Shown here piece by piece: positions 51,127-60,270 of a DNA stretch of 64,000 nucleotides. Under the pieces are notes generated by a model. It worked only from the letters and a program-made list of their open reading frames with translations, did no database searches and was not told the DNA's origin. Both the position numbers and the translations under genes were made by a program. This DNA comes from Mesobacillus subterraneus (GTDB lineage: Bacteria; Bacillota; Bacilli; Bacillales; Cytobacillaceae), in contig NZ_RSFW01000018.1 of assembly GCF_003937825.1 (NCBI RefSeq), positions 1 through 64,000 on the forward strand, written 5' to 3'. Position 1 is the stretch's first letter, and every line of letters starts with the position of its first letter.

Positions 51127-51924
51127 ATGGCGAATTCAATTGCGGGCGCAAATCAGGCGCATTTAACTCAATATATCCCGCCGAAAGGCATGTACGAGCA
51201 ATTTGAGGATGAAGCTCATTATCTTGAAAAGGTAAAAGAGTGGGGATTGAGCACGAAGAAGGAGTTCTGGTACAAAGACAGGTACCAGCATTGTCTTGTG
51301 ACGATCAAAGGGTACGAGGTGTTCGGGGAAACCGCGGAATACAATACGCTGGTCATTGAATTCGCGGATGGCAGCCTGACATGCATCCATCCTGCTTACT
51401 TGAAGGAAATGCAATCTTCCAGTTTTGGGAAAGAAATCATTGCCATGGCATCTGACGAAGCTGGCGGAGCCGAGGCACCTGTAAAGGCAAAGGCTGCTGA
51501 AGAAACGCCGAAAGCTGCTGCCCCTGCAGCAGCAGAAACGAAGGCAGAAAAGCCTGTCAAGAAAGCAAAAAAAGAAAAGGCTCCTAAGCTGGTGCTGCCT
51601 GAGGAAAAGGTTCATTTTACCGCGACTGTAAAACAGTTTGCGTTAAGCTGGAACCATTTCAATGAGGACAATGATGAAGTGATTGTATTTGAAAATGTAC
51701 GGATTGAACAGGACGAACCGATTGAGGTTGGCCTTGCCTGGGGATCCCATAGCAAAACGTTGAAAAAGCACGAGCTTGAGCCTGGACAACAGCTCGAGTT
51801 CGATGGAAAAATCGTCAAGAAGAGCCTCCCGAAAGGCAAGGATGTGGAAGATGAATCCCTTCTGCTCGATGTTTCGGTAGGATATAAAATCAATAATCCA
51901 TCAAAAATCGTTAAGAAATCATAA
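51127..51924 (+). CDS. Two-domain protein with Ala/Lys linker, unknown
   Basis: 265 residues. An N-terminal domain (1-110; KEFWYKDRYQHCLVTIKGYE, ADGSLTCIHPAYLKEM), an Ala/Lys/Glu-rich flexible linker (about 118-160; KAAAPAAAETKAEKPVKKAK) and a C-terminal beta-rich domain (170-265) with WNHFNEDNDEVIVFENVRIE. No signal or membrane segment. AAGGAAGTGGG precedes the ATG; a longer upstream frame has no ribosome site. The basic linker suggests nucleic-acid contact. The family is not recognised. Confidence 0.7.
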   Translation: MANSIAGANQAHLTQYIPPKGMYEQFEDEAHYLEKVKEWGLSTKKEFWYKDRYQHCLVTIKGYEVFGETAEYNTLVIEFADGSLTCIHPAYLKEMQSSSFGKEIIAMASDEAGGAEAPVKAKAAEETPKAAAPAAAETKAEKPVKKAKKEKAPKLVLPEEKVHFTATVKQFALSWNHFNEDNDEVIVFENVRIEQDEPIEVGLAWGSHSKTLKKHELEPGQQLEFDGKIVKKSLPKGKDVEDESLLLDVSVGYKINNPSKIVKKS

Positions 51925-51926
51925 AA

Positions 51927-51959
51927 ATGGACTGGCATCAGCCAGTCCATATCTTTATT
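51927..51959 (+). terminator. Intrinsic terminator
   Basis: ATGGACTGGC and GCCAGTCCAT around ATCA, followed by ATCTTTATTT, three bases after the stop codon. Confidence 0.85.
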
Positions 51960-52019
51960 TGCAAATTCCATCGAAATCAGTCATGCTAGAGATACTTTAA
52001 AAGAGGGCAAGTGATATTA

Positions 52020-52400
52020 ATGATTGAAGTAAAGACTTCAGAAATCAGCAACGGAGAATTCAACAGAGGGGTTTTTGCTACCCGTGACATCAAGAAGGGC
52101 GAACTGATTCATGAAGCGCCTGTTCTTTCGTACCCGAATGATCAGCATGTCCATATTGAGAAAACGGCTTTGGCGGATTACGCTTTTGAATATGGTATCA
52201 ACCATTCAGCTATCTTGCTTGGCTACGGGATGCTGTTCAACCATTCTTATGAACCTAATGCCATATACGAAATCAACTTTGATAACCACACGTTTGATTT
52301 CTATGCTTACCGTGACATCTCTGAGGGTGAAGAAATCGTCATCAACTACAATGGGGAAGTCGATAATAATGATCCCTTATGGTTCAACGAGAAGGAATAA
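52020..52400 (+). CDS. SET-domain protein
   Basis: 126 residues consisting of a minimal SET domain: GVFATRDIKKGELIHEAPVLSY, the NHSYEPNA motif that forms the S-adenosylmethionine pseudoknot, YAYRDISEGEEIVINYNGE. Lysine methyltransferase fold. A GTG at 52011 is a less likely start. Bacterial stand-alone SET proteins of this size are of unknown substrate. Flanked by terminators, so monocistronic. Confidence 0.85.
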   Translation: MIEVKTSEISNGEFNRGVFATRDIKKGELIHEAPVLSYPNDQHVHIEKTALADYAFEYGINHSAILLGYGMLFNHSYEPNAIYEINFDNHTFDFYAYRDISEGEEIVINYNGEVDNNDPLWFNEKE

Positions 52401-52401
52401 C

Positions 52402-52438
52402 AAAAATGCGGCTCCCTCCTGGGGAAGCCGCATTTTTT
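52402..52438. terminator. Bidirectional terminator between SET and kinase genes
   Basis: AATGCGGCT and AGCCGCATT with T runs on both sides. It touches the histidine kinase stop codon. Confidence 0.9.
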
Positions 52439-53910
52439 CATTGAGCATTTACCAAACAATCCAATTCGACGGTAACCGTTGTTCCTCTCCCTACCTCACT
52501 ATCGATCTTCATCGTGCCATTGTGTTCCTGGATAATTTTATTGCTGACAGTCAGGCCGAGGCCAATTCCTTTATCCTTGGTCGTGTAAAAAGGTGTACCC
52601 AGGTACCGCAGGCGGTCTGACTCAATCCCTGACCCTTCATCAGAGATGCTCACCTGTACTTTTCCAGGAGAGGATGCTTTAAAGTCAATCAAGATTTTCC
52701 CGCCATTTGGCATGGATTCAATCGCATTCTTAAGGAAGTTCAGGAACACCTGCTTCAGCTGGTGGGGATTGCAAAGCAAATGATATTCCTTCTCTGGATC
52801 ATTCGTAATAATCTGGACATTATGCATCATTGCCTGCGGATGGATAATGCTGATGGTGCTGTCCAGGATGGCTTTCAAATCTTCTTTAACAAATTGGATA
52901 GCCTGAGGCTTGGCGAGTGACATGAATTCATTGACAATCTTATCGATCCTGTCGAGTTCATTCATGATGATCGCAAGGTAGTCCTCCTGCTTTTCCTTAT
53001 CCAGGCATGTTTGCAGCAGCTTCGAAAAGCCTTTCAAAGCTGTCAGCGGATTACGGATTTCATGGGCCACTCCCGCTGCCAGCTGCCCCGTTACCGACAG
53101 CCTGTCCAGGTTGCGGATGGTCGCGTCATGCTTGACACGGTCAGTGATATTTCTTCCGACAGTGACAAAGGACTCGATTTCCTTTTTATGATTATAAATG
53201 GGTGAAATATTATATTCGGTATAAACTGTTGGTGATTGTTCACAGTACGCGAATTTTTTTCGCAAGATCTGCGGCTCACCTGTATCGATGATTTCCTGCA
53301 GTTTTTGATCGAGAATTTCATCTTCCTCAGGGCTGATAAATTCACAAAGGTAGCGGCCAACAATTTGATCCGGCGCCAGCCCGATTACTTTTTCATGTGA
53401 AGGCGAAGCATAAACAATTGATTTATCCTTGGTGATTACCTTGATCATATCTGTGGTGTTTTCAGTGATCAGTTCATATAGCTCCCGTGTCCTGTGCAGC
53501 TCATTCTCGATTCGAACCAATTTGGAAATATCGCGGTAGATTGCTATGATCGCTATGATTTCCCCTTGTTTATTGCGGAAAGGAGAATACGAGACAGCAA
53601 TATCCAGCATGGATCCATCCTTATGGTAACGCTCGGTTATCATATTGGTGAAGGCTTTCCCTTCCTTGACCTGATTGATGATATGGGGCACAAATTCCGG
53701 ATTGGCAAACTCATAGAAGGTTTTACCGAGAAGTTCCTCCTCCGTATAGCCGAAAATTTCCGTATACATATGGTTGATCCTTACGAAACGATTCTCCATA
53801 TCGACAATAGCAAACCCATCAGCGGTACAGTCCAAAAACAAATTCAACAGCTCATCCGGATTGTACACCGTCTCGTCATCTGTTCCAAAAAGAGGAAAAC
53901 TATTTCGCAT
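52438..53910 (-). CDS. PAS-domain sensor histidine kinase (sporulation-kinase type)
   Basis: 490 residues, no membrane segment. Two PAS domains (about 20-130: FLDCTADGFAIVDMENRFVRI; about 140-260: LITENTTDMIKVITKD), His box QLAAGVAHEIRNPLTALKGFS, and HATPase motifs NAIESMPNGGKI, SDEGSGI, DKGIGLGLT. This architecture is that of cytosolic KinA/KinE-like phosphorelay kinases, and no response regulator is adjacent, which fits a phosphorelay. The start is set after TTGGAGTG. Confidence 0.9.
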   Translation of the reverse strand: MRNSFPLFGTDDETVYNPDELLNLFLDCTADGFAIVDMENRFVRINHMYTEIFGYTEEELLGKTFYEFANPEFVPHIINQVKEGKAFTNMITERYHKDGSMLDIAVSYSPFRNKQGEIIAIIAIYRDISKLVRIENELHRTRELYELITENTTDMIKVITKDKSIVYASPSHEKVIGLAPDQIVGRYLCEFISPEEDEILDQKLQEIIDTGEPQILRKKFAYCEQSPTVYTEYNISPIYNHKKEIESFVTVGRNITDRVKHDATIRNLDRLSVTGQLAAGVAHEIRNPLTALKGFSKLLQTCLDKEKQEDYLAIIMNELDRIDKIVNEFMSLAKPQAIQFVKEDLKAILDSTISIIHPQAMMHNVQIITNDPEKEYHLLCNPHQLKQVFLNFLKNAIESMPNGGKILIDFKASSPGKVQVSISDEGSGIESDRLRYLGTPFYTTKDKGIGLGLTVSNKIIQEHNGTMKIDSEVGRGTTVTVELDCLVNAQ

Positions 53911-54040
53911 AGCGATCACTCCAAACATTTCGATTTCCTTATGATTCTATTTTACAGAAGGTTTCGACTTTTCAAAAGACATATTTTGCAGGATCCCTAC
54001 AAAATAGATTTAAAATTTGGCGATGCCTGCAAGCAGCTAC

Positions 54041-54075
54041 TAAAAAGGCCGCAGCCCTGATATGACTGCGGCCTT
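54041..54075 (-). terminator. Intrinsic terminator after hemY
   Basis: AAGGCCGCAG and CTGCGGCCTT, perfect 10-bp stem followed on the minus strand by TTTTAG. Confidence 0.9.
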
Positions 54076-54081
54076 GACTAT

Positions 54082-55488
54082 TTATGAAAGATACGACATG
54101 ACTTTTTCCACGGCGGCTTCCGCCTGGTCGATACAGCCCGGAATGCCGACGCCCTCGAATGAACCGCCGGCAAGATAGACACCAGGCAGCTCCTCATTCA
54201 AACGGTCCTTGACCTCAGCAATTTTCTGCAAATGGCCCACTGTGTACTGCGGCATTGATTTTCTCCATCTTGTTACCACATGGAAGATCGGCTTTGCCGT
54301 GATATTCATTGTCTTGTTCAAATCCTTCAAAACCAGCTCGACGATTTCGTCATCGGATAATTCGACTGCCTCCTGGTCATCCGGCTTGCCGACATAGCAG
54401 CGCAGCAAGGCCATGTCTTCAGGAGATGTGCCCGGCCATTTCTTGTGGGTCCAGGTACAGGCGGTAATGCGGAAATCACTGTTCCGCGAGATAAGGAAAC
54501 CCGTACCGTCGATATCCTTTTCGATCGCAGACTTCGGAAAGACCATCGCTACATTCGCAACAGAATTGGACGGCATATTCTTGAATGGCTCCATGAAGGC
54601 ATGGTCTGCAAGTATCTGCTGGGCGTGGAAGTGATCGGTCGTAATTACGACACTGTCCGCTTCCTCGATTTCTCCTGTGGCCAGCTTCACCTGGTAGCTG
54701 CCTCCTGTTTTTTCGACTTTTTCAACTGCGGTATTTTTCCTGACCGTTCCTGGCTCCAAGCGTTTTTCAACCTGGAGAATCAATTCTTCAAGTCCGGTTG
54801 ACAGTGAGATAAACATGCCCTTTTTAGAGGCTGGACGTTTGACGTTTTTCGGCGGCTTTGGCATCGATTTATTCAGGCCGATTACAAGGCTTCGATGCTT
54901 CTGCTCGATTTCATAGAAATTCGGGAATAGTGCCATCAGGCTCAACTCGTCAATATCGCCTGCATAGATGCCGGAAAGGAGTGGATCGATCAGGTTATCG
55001 ACCACTTCATCCCCCAGCCTTCTGCGGAAGAATTCGCCCAGTGATTGGTCTTCTTTCGCTTCCCCTTTTGGTAAAATAAAATCCCCTGCCGCACGCAGTT
55101 TTCCGATCGGCGAAAAAAGGCCTGATAACGCAAACGGCGTTACCTTTGTCGGAATTCCCATAAACGAGCCTTCCGGCATGGTATGGAGTTTTCCGCGGGC
55201 AAAAATATATGATTTCCCGGCAGTGTTCGAGATGATTTTATCCTGAAGGCCAACTTCTTCAATAAGCCTCATCGCGCTCTTTTTCCTCGCAATAAGCGAA
55301 TCCGGGCCTCTTTCGATTGTGAAGCCATCGCGTTTCTCCGTGCTGATGACGCCCCCAAGACGACCGCTCGCTTCCATTAATGTCACTTTGACCGGCAGAT
55401 TCTTCTCACGCGCTTCTTTTTGCAAATAAAAAGCTGTCGCCAGTCCTGTGATTCCTCCGCCGACAACCACCACTTTTTTCTCATCCAT
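54082..55488 (-). CDS. hemY: Coproporphyrinogen/protoporphyrinogen oxidase (HemY/CgoX)
   Basis: 468 residues: FAD motif VVVVGGGITGLATAFYL, then EASGRLGGVISTEKRDGFTIERGPDS, FFRRRLGDEVVDNLIDPLLSGIYAGD and the C-terminal FAD motif PGVYLAGGSFEGVGIPGCI. In Firmicutes this oxygen-dependent enzyme makes coproporphyrin III for the coproporphyrin-dependent heme pathway. Unlike in B. subtilis, hemE and hemH are not next to it; the gene is alone. Heme serves among others the CydAB oxidase in this window. Confidence 0.93.
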   Translation of the reverse strand: MDEKKVVVVGGGITGLATAFYLQKEAREKNLPVKVTLMEASGRLGGVISTEKRDGFTIERGPDSLIARKKSAMRLIEEVGLQDKIISNTAGKSYIFARGKLHTMPEGSFMGIPTKVTPFALSGLFSPIGKLRAAGDFILPKGEAKEDQSLGEFFRRRLGDEVVDNLIDPLLSGIYAGDIDELSLMALFPNFYEIEQKHRSLVIGLNKSMPKPPKNVKRPASKKGMFISLSTGLEELILQVEKRLEPGTVRKNTAVEKVEKTGGSYQVKLATGEIEEADSVVITTDHFHAQQILADHAFMEPFKNMPSNSVANVAMVFPKSAIEKDIDGTGFLISRNSDFRITACTWTHKKWPGTSPEDMALLRCYVGKPDDQEAVELSDDEIVELVLKDLNKTMNITAKPIFHVVTRWRKSMPQYTVGHLQKIAEVKDRLNEELPGVYLAGGSFEGVGIPGCIDQAEAAVEKVMSYLS

Positions 55489-55710
55489 TTTCCGCTCACC
55501 TTTTTCACGATTAGTTTAAGTAGGTATGTGAAGGTTTTAACATAAATAAAGTATAGCACCACAAAAGTGGTGATTGGCGGGCAGTTTTTTACTAAAATGT
55601 GAACAAGGTGATGGATCCTGCAGTTTGTCATCGTTTGTGCGGAAACAGGGGGACAATCGCAGGACAGCGGATTTCCGAGTATATCGACCACATCCATTTT
55701 CCCCCCATTT

Positions 55711-55731
55711 AAAAAACCCGGTTTCCCGGGG
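55711..55731 (-). terminator. Intrinsic terminator of the ABC-2 exporter operon
   Basis: CCCGG and CCGGG with GAAA loop, followed on the minus strand by TTTTTT. Three bases after the last permease stop. Confidence 0.8.
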
Positions 55732-55733
55732 GG

Positions 55734-56534
55734 TCAGATATTCATATCTCTTTTTCGATAAAAGGTGTAGGTCACAATGGTCAGGCCGACAAACACTATT
55801 GCTGACAAACCTAGATACAGCGGCTCGAACCCGCCTTCTTTCAACATCAGCTTCGCGTCAAAGTATTTAAACGGAGTGAAATACTTCAACCCATCCAGTT
55901 TTTCATTCATATCTATGGCGATGGAAATGATGAACAGGAACAGCAGGATTCCGGTGGCGAGCGACGTTGCTTTTTTCGCGTTTTTAAAGAACGCAGCGAT
56001 GGCTGTGCCAATGACAAGGAAGATCAGCTGGAGGATGAACATTCCGCCCATCAGCATCGAAATATCTCCGATCACTTCCTCACCATCCGCAAATTTCTGA
56101 ACCAGTCCAACAGAGGAGGCGAAGGTCACAAGATTGAAAATCACGATATTGACCAAAGCTGCAACCAATTTGGATGTCATCATCCTCGTTCTTGAAATCG
56201 GTTTTACAAGGAGAAATTCAATGGTCTTATCCCTTTCTTCCTTTGAAATGATATTTGACCCGAGCATCGCAGCATGAATGGCGGCCATGACAGCCAGGTA
56301 CAGAAACAGGACGCCGTAATAGCCGATCGGGGTCGATAGATCGAGCGAACCCGTTCCCATGATTGCCTGGAGCGATTTGGGCATATCGGCCATCAGCGCG
56401 TTCATCGATTGTCCTCCGGCGCCCTCCAGACTCGAATACTTCCCCATGCCAGAGGCGACCATGAAGATAACACCGATGCTCCAGATGATGAGCGATTTCC
56501 GATTTGCTTTCATTTCTCTTTTAAAAATATTCAT
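55734..56534 (-). CDS. ABC-2 type exporter permease
   Basis: 266 residues, six predicted helices, NIFKREMKANRKSLIIWSIG at the N-terminus, IISKEERDKTIEFLLVKPISR as the conserved loop of ABC-2 membrane subunits. About the same length as the adjacent permease and clearly a paralogue (both carry a KTIEFLL/KTADFLLTKPV loop). GGGAGG precedes the ATG. Pairs with it to form the exporter channel. Confidence 0.88.
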   Translation of the reverse strand: MNIFKREMKANRKSLIIWSIGVIFMVASGMGKYSSLEGAGGQSMNALMADMPKSLQAIMGTGSLDLSTPIGYYGVLFLYLAVMAAIHAAMLGSNIISKEERDKTIEFLLVKPISRTRMMTSKLVAALVNIVIFNLVTFASSVGLVQKFADGEEVIGDISMLMGGMFILQLIFLVIGTAIAAFFKNAKKATSLATGILLFLFIISIAIDMNEKLDGLKYFTPFKYFDAKLMLKEGGFEPLYLGLSAIVFVGLTIVTYTFYRKRDMNI

Positions 56535-56549
56535 GACTTTCCCTCCTCC

Positions 56550-57347
56550 CTAGACGGAATGGACATCCTTTTTCGTATAAAAATAATAGCTGGCCAAGAT
56601 GGCAGCGATGATAAACAGCACAACTGTTAAGAGAAAAGAATTTTCATAGCTTAGATTCTCTGTGATGTGCGCTGAGTCAAAATAGTTAAACGGTGTTAAA
56701 TAGCGGAGCGCTTTGTCATCGGTCGTCGAGCTGATCATGCCTAGCATGAAAAATCCGAACACAGTTCCAAGAGACACCGAGATTACGGACTTAATTCTTG
56801 GAAAGATCACAGAAACGAGAATCCCCAGCGCGAGGAACATGAGCTGGATCATGAACAGCGAAAGGGCGATCAGGAACAATGCTTCCTTGTTGAATTCATC
56901 TCCTGCTACCAGCGATGCCATGACGAAAGTTGCCGCGATAAAAACTAGGTTCGTAAAAATTAAGCTTACCAGTGCTGCCATCAGCTTGGAGGTGACAATC
57001 TGTGTCCTGGTTACGGGCTTCGTTAACAGGAAGTCTGCCGTCTTCTCCCGGGACTCCTTCGATAAAATTGAGGTTCCCAGATTCATTGCCTGGATGGCGC
57101 CGGCTAGCTTCAGGTACAGAAAGGAATAGGAAAAGAATCCAAGCAATGTCGCGATGCTGTCCACCGACAAACCAATCGCCTTTCTCAGCTCTGCCGGAAA
57201 GCCTTCAAGCAGCGTTTTGAATTCCTCCGCATCCTTCGAAAAAGAAGGGAACATCGATAAAAACAGGACAACCATCGCCACCAATGACACTGTCCAGATA
57301 AGCGTTGATTTCCGGTAAGCCTTTAATTCATGAAGGAACATATTCAT
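56550..57347 (-). CDS. ABC-2 type exporter permease
   Basis: 265 residues, six helices, MNMFLHELKAYRKSTLIWTV and SILSKESREKTADFLLTKPVTR. The start is the ATG eight bases after AGGAGG; a GTG three bases earlier directly follows the ATPase stop. Paralogue of the next permease. The substrate is unknown; similar TetR-controlled exporters give resistance to drugs or toxic lipids. Confidence 0.88.
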   Translation of the reverse strand: MNMFLHELKAYRKSTLIWTVSLVAMVVLFLSMFPSFSKDAEEFKTLLEGFPAELRKAIGLSVDSIATLLGFFSYSFLYLKLAGAIQAMNLGTSILSKESREKTADFLLTKPVTRTQIVTSKLMAALVSLIFTNLVFIAATFVMASLVAGDEFNKEALFLIALSLFMIQLMFLALGILVSVIFPRIKSVISVSLGTVFGFFMLGMISSTTDDKALRYLTPFNYFDSAHITENLSYENSFLLTVVLFIIAAILASYYFYTKKDVHSV

Positions 57348-57350
57348 CAC

Positions 57351-58235
57351 CTATTCCTCCTTTTCATAATAATGCATGAAAATCTCTTCGAGGTTTGGCT
57401 CCTCGATCCAGAGGTTCGCGATCTCGATTTCCGCGATTTTTCTCATGATGGCATTAATATTTCCCCTGAACAGGAAGCTGATCGTGCTGCCATCCTGCTC
57501 AAGCTGGTTCACGCCATCGAGTTTAAACAAGTCCTTTTCAATCGTTGAGTTGGTCTCAATCTTGAATTTCTTGTACGTATTCTCTTTTAGCGTGCTGATC
57601 TTCTCCACCGTGACAATCCGGCCGTCCTTGATGATCGCGACCCTGTCGCACAGCCTCTGCACCTCGCTGAGGATATGGGAGGAGAACAAAATCGTCGCGC
57701 CTTTCTTGTTTTCTTTTTCAAGAAGGTCAAAGAACTTCTGCTGCATCAGTGGATCGAGGCCGCTCGTCGGTTCGTCAAGGATGATCAGCTTCGGTTCATG
57801 CAGCAGCCCCTGGACGATGCCCACCTTCTTTTTGTTCCCAAGCGAGAGGTCATCGATCTTCTTGGTTAGATCGAGCTCCATGATGTCTGCAAGCTCCCTG
57901 ATCCGCTTGGTGCAATCCTTCTTGTAAAAGCTTGCCGAGTACTTGAGCAGGTCCATGACCTTCATATTGTCATAGTAAAAAACTTCCGATGGCAGATAAC
58001 CGATTTCCTTTTTGATTTCAGGCGCCGCCGTGATGATGTCCTTGCCAAAAATTGTCGCGCTGCCGCTCGTCGGATAAATCAGCGACAACAGCGTCCGGAT
58101 GGTCGTCGACTTCCCCGCACCATTCGGGCCGATGAAGCCGAATATTTCTCCTTCTTCCACCGAAAAACTAACATCCTCAATTCCCCTGGCCTTGCCGTAC
58201 ATCTTCGTCAGATTCTTAATCTCAATCACGTTCAT
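57351..58235 (-). CDS. ABC-2 exporter ATPase
   Basis: 294 residues. Walker A GPNGAGKST, signature LSLGNKKKVG (a variant of LSGGQ usual in this subgroup), Walker B LIILDEPTSGLD and switch His in SSHILSEVQ. The C-terminal ~80 residues form the DUF4162-like accessory domain. First of the three exporter genes; a 21-bp repeat array separates it from the tetR gene upstream. Confidence 0.92.
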   Translation of the reverse strand: MNVIEIKNLTKMYGKARGIEDVSFSVEEGEIFGFIGPNGAGKSTTIRTLLSLIYPTSGSATIFGKDIITAAPEIKKEIGYLPSEVFYYDNMKVMDLLKYSASFYKKDCTKRIRELADIMELDLTKKIDDLSLGNKKKVGIVQGLLHEPKLIILDEPTSGLDPLMQQKFFDLLEKENKKGATILFSSHILSEVQRLCDRVAIIKDGRIVTVEKISTLKENTYKKFKIETNSTIEKDLFKLDGVNQLEQDGSTISFLFRGNINAIMRKIAEIEIANLWIEEPNLEEIFMHYYEKEE

Positions 58236-58387
58236 GCCAGACCCTCCCAGATCAGTTTTCTATCTCTATTTAGTGGGTGTTTCAGCTTTTTTGGCGGTTT
58301 ACTATAAGTTGACCGCTACTATATGACTTAAAGATGATTTAATACGAGCAGATCAGTATTTAGCTTGTTTGCAATTGGTTAAAATGC

Positions 58388-58735
58388 CAGTTGGGGGCAG
58401 TTCTGTTATCAGTTGGAACGAGTTAGATCAAGTTGGACTCGTTTTTATACTAGTTGGGGCGATTTTAATACCAGCTGCAGCCATTTTAATACCAGTTGAA
58501 TCACTTTTAATACTGGTTGCACGCTTTTTTCACGGGTGGAACAGTTTTATTTCCAGTTAGGGAAACTTTATCTCCAGTTGGAGCAGTTTTATCTCCAGTT
58601 GGAATAGTTTTATCTCCAGTTGGAGCAATTTTATCTCCAGTTGGGGAAACTTTATCTCCAGTTGGAGCAATTTTATCTCCAGTTGGAGAAACTTTATCTC
58701 CAGTTGAGCAGTTTTAATATTGGTTGCACGCTTTT
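58388..58735. repeat. 21-bp tandem repeat array between tetR and the exporter genes
   Basis: About 15 units. The core is exactly periodic at 21 bp with AGTTGG at 58555, 58576, 58597, 58618, 58639, 58660, 58681 and 58702; units read AGTTGGAGCAGTTTTATCTCC with small changes. Older degenerate units run back to 58388, and a second-order element (GGTTGCACGCTTTTTTCACGG) occurs at 58515 and 58722. In one frame it would encode a repeated LSPVGAV heptad, but there is no start or ribosome site, so I treat it as non-coding. Remaining spacer (58736-58861) has no recognised feature. Confidence 0.93.
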
Positions 58736-58861
58736 TTCACGGTTGGACGTCACGGTTGGGCGGTGTTCACCTAATTTGACCACTTTTTTCTACAGTCGTG
58801 CATTTTTATCTAGATTGAGCACTCTTATTTTGCGGTTGGGGTTGTTCCTCCCCGCTCCATT

Positions 58862-59488
58862 TCACTCTTTATAAAAGGCTTTTCGCAGCATGTCGATGTA
58901 TACTTCTGCTTCTTCAAAGGCTTCGTCGAAGTCGTGGAGACCATTGTTGTGTTTCTTGGCTTTTTGGACTTCTTTGTTGCTGAAGCCTTCGAGGGTCCAC
59001 ATGATGATGTTGATGGTTCGCTGAATGTCTGTGCCTTCCTTGAATTTTTCCAGGTCGATGTTCTCGAAGAGACGGCCAAAGCTGGACTGCATCATTTCAG
59101 CATTTGCGTTGTTCAGGTCTTCTTTCACTTCTTCTGATGTTTCCATGGTGGCTGCCATCATGAAGTCGAAAACCTCAGGATGCCGGACCATCAGCCTGCT
59201 TTTGAGGATCATCAGGTTTTTCATCCGCTGGAAGAAGTCTCGTTCTGTAAAATCCAATTCATTGAAGAATTCCTCCTTCAGGACATCGACAAAATGGTTA
59301 TACAGGAACAAATAAAGTTCTTTTTTGTTTTTAAAATAATGGAACAGCAATCCTTTGGAGATTCCCGCTGATTTCACGATTTCGTTTGTGGAGGCATTTC
59401 CATAGCCTTTTTGGGCAAACTCCTTGAGAGCAGCGTTCATGATTCTTTCCTGCTTTTCAGGATTCAAGCTTAAAAATTTTGAAGACAT
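58862..59488 (-). CDS. TetR-family transcriptional regulator
   Basis: 208 residues. N-terminal HTH: QERIMNAALKEFAQKGYGNA then STNEIVKSAGISKGLLFHYF; the C-terminal ligand domain is helical. The start is the ATG after AAGGAGGTCGC; a longer frame would begin inside its operators. Two palindromes (59511-59561) directly upstream indicate autoregulation and control of the downstream ABC-2 exporter on the same strand. Effector unknown. Confidence 0.92.
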   Translation of the reverse strand: MSSKFLSLNPEKQERIMNAALKEFAQKGYGNASTNEIVKSAGISKGLLFHYFKNKKELYLFLYNHFVDVLKEEFFNELDFTERDFFQRMKNLMILKSRLMVRHPEVFDFMMAATMETSEEVKEDLNNANAEMMQSSFGRLFENIDLEKFKEGTDIQRTINIIMWTLEGFSNKEVQKAKKHNNGLHDFDEAFEEAEVYIDMLRKAFYKE

Positions 59489-59510
59489 TGCGACCTCCTT
59501 GAAAACCAAA

Positions 59511-59561
59511 TTGACCACATCGGTCAACTCTATTGTATTCCCCATTGACCACACTGGTCAA
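59511..59561. promoter_or_regulatory. Twin operators of the TetR regulator
   Basis: TTGACCACATCGGTCAA (59511-59527) and TTGACCACACTGGTCAA (59545-59561) are identical TTGACC-N5-GGTCAA palindromes with starts 34 bp apart, immediately upstream of the tetR ribosome site. Confidence 0.9.
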
Positions 59562-59585
59562 TAACATTCATCATAAAATTTTCGA

Positions 59586-59617
59586 CAAAAAAGCTGCCCA
59601 TCAAATGATCAGGCAGC
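59586..59617 (-). terminator. Intrinsic terminator of kynUAB
   Basis: Minus-strand GCTGCCTGATCA with its complement ending GGCAGC, followed by TTTTTT, eight bases past kynB. Confidence 0.85.
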
Positions 59618-59624
59618 GTTCGGT

Positions 59625-60251
59625 TTATTTTATTTTACGGATAACAGCTCTGACAGGACTTCCATCTGCCTGCTCGAATGGAAGCGGCAGGGCAGCGAGC
59701 TCGTACTCTCCGGGCTCAATCTGATCAAGGACAAGTCCTTCAAGGATATGAACTCCGTGGCGGGCCAATTCATGGTGTGCATCCAATTCCTTGCTGTCCA
59801 AAGCATCTACCGATGGAAGATCAAGTCCGAGCAGCTGGACACCTTGTTCAGCCAGATAGGCAGCCAGTTCCGGCTCAATATGAGGGATCGAATCCGGAAA
59901 AATTGTTTTATCGTTCCAGGCATCAGTCCGGATGATCAAACGCTTGACTCCCTCGAGTTTAACGCCTTCCAGCTCCTTCAGCCCGATACTTGCAGGGTTA
60001 TCCACATGTACAACCAAAGCCGGACCAATATAAAGATTAAAATCAAGCTCGATTACTTTTTTTCCGTCGCTTTCAAAATGGAAGGGAGCGTCGATATGGG
60101 TGCCAGTATGCGTGCTCATCGTCACCTGGCCGACGTTCACCGAACCGCTTTCCTCCATGCTCCAGCTGACCTTATATTGAAACGGCGTATCGCCTGGCCA
60201 AACCGGAATTTCATTTTTCAAAACCTGCGAAATATCTATCCAATCTCCCAT
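59625..60251 (-). CDS. kynB: Kynurenine formamidase (arylformamidase)
   Basis: 208 residues of the cyclase family. Metal site MSTHTGTHIDAPFHF, IDISQVLKNEIPVWPGDTP at the N-terminus and LLGLDLPSVDALDSKELDAH. Hydrolyses N-formylkynurenine made by KynA to kynurenine. Last gene of the kynU-kynA-kynB operon, 19 bases from kynA. Confidence 0.95.
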   Translation of the reverse strand: MGDWIDISQVLKNEIPVWPGDTPFQYKVSWSMEESGSVNVGQVTMSTHTGTHIDAPFHFESDGKKVIELDFNLYIGPALVVHVDNPASIGLKELEGVKLEGVKRLIIRTDAWNDKTIFPDSIPHIEPELAAYLAEQGVQLLGLDLPSVDALDSKELDAHHELARHGVHILEGLVLDQIEPGEYELAALPLPFEQADGSPVRAVIRKIK

Positions 60252-60270
60252 TTGCTAACCTTCTTTCGTT

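Noticed and set aside
58517-58717. Heptad-repeat protein encoded by the 21-bp array
   Set aside because: Open only because 21 is a multiple of three; no start signal, and the repeat decays without regard to codon positions.
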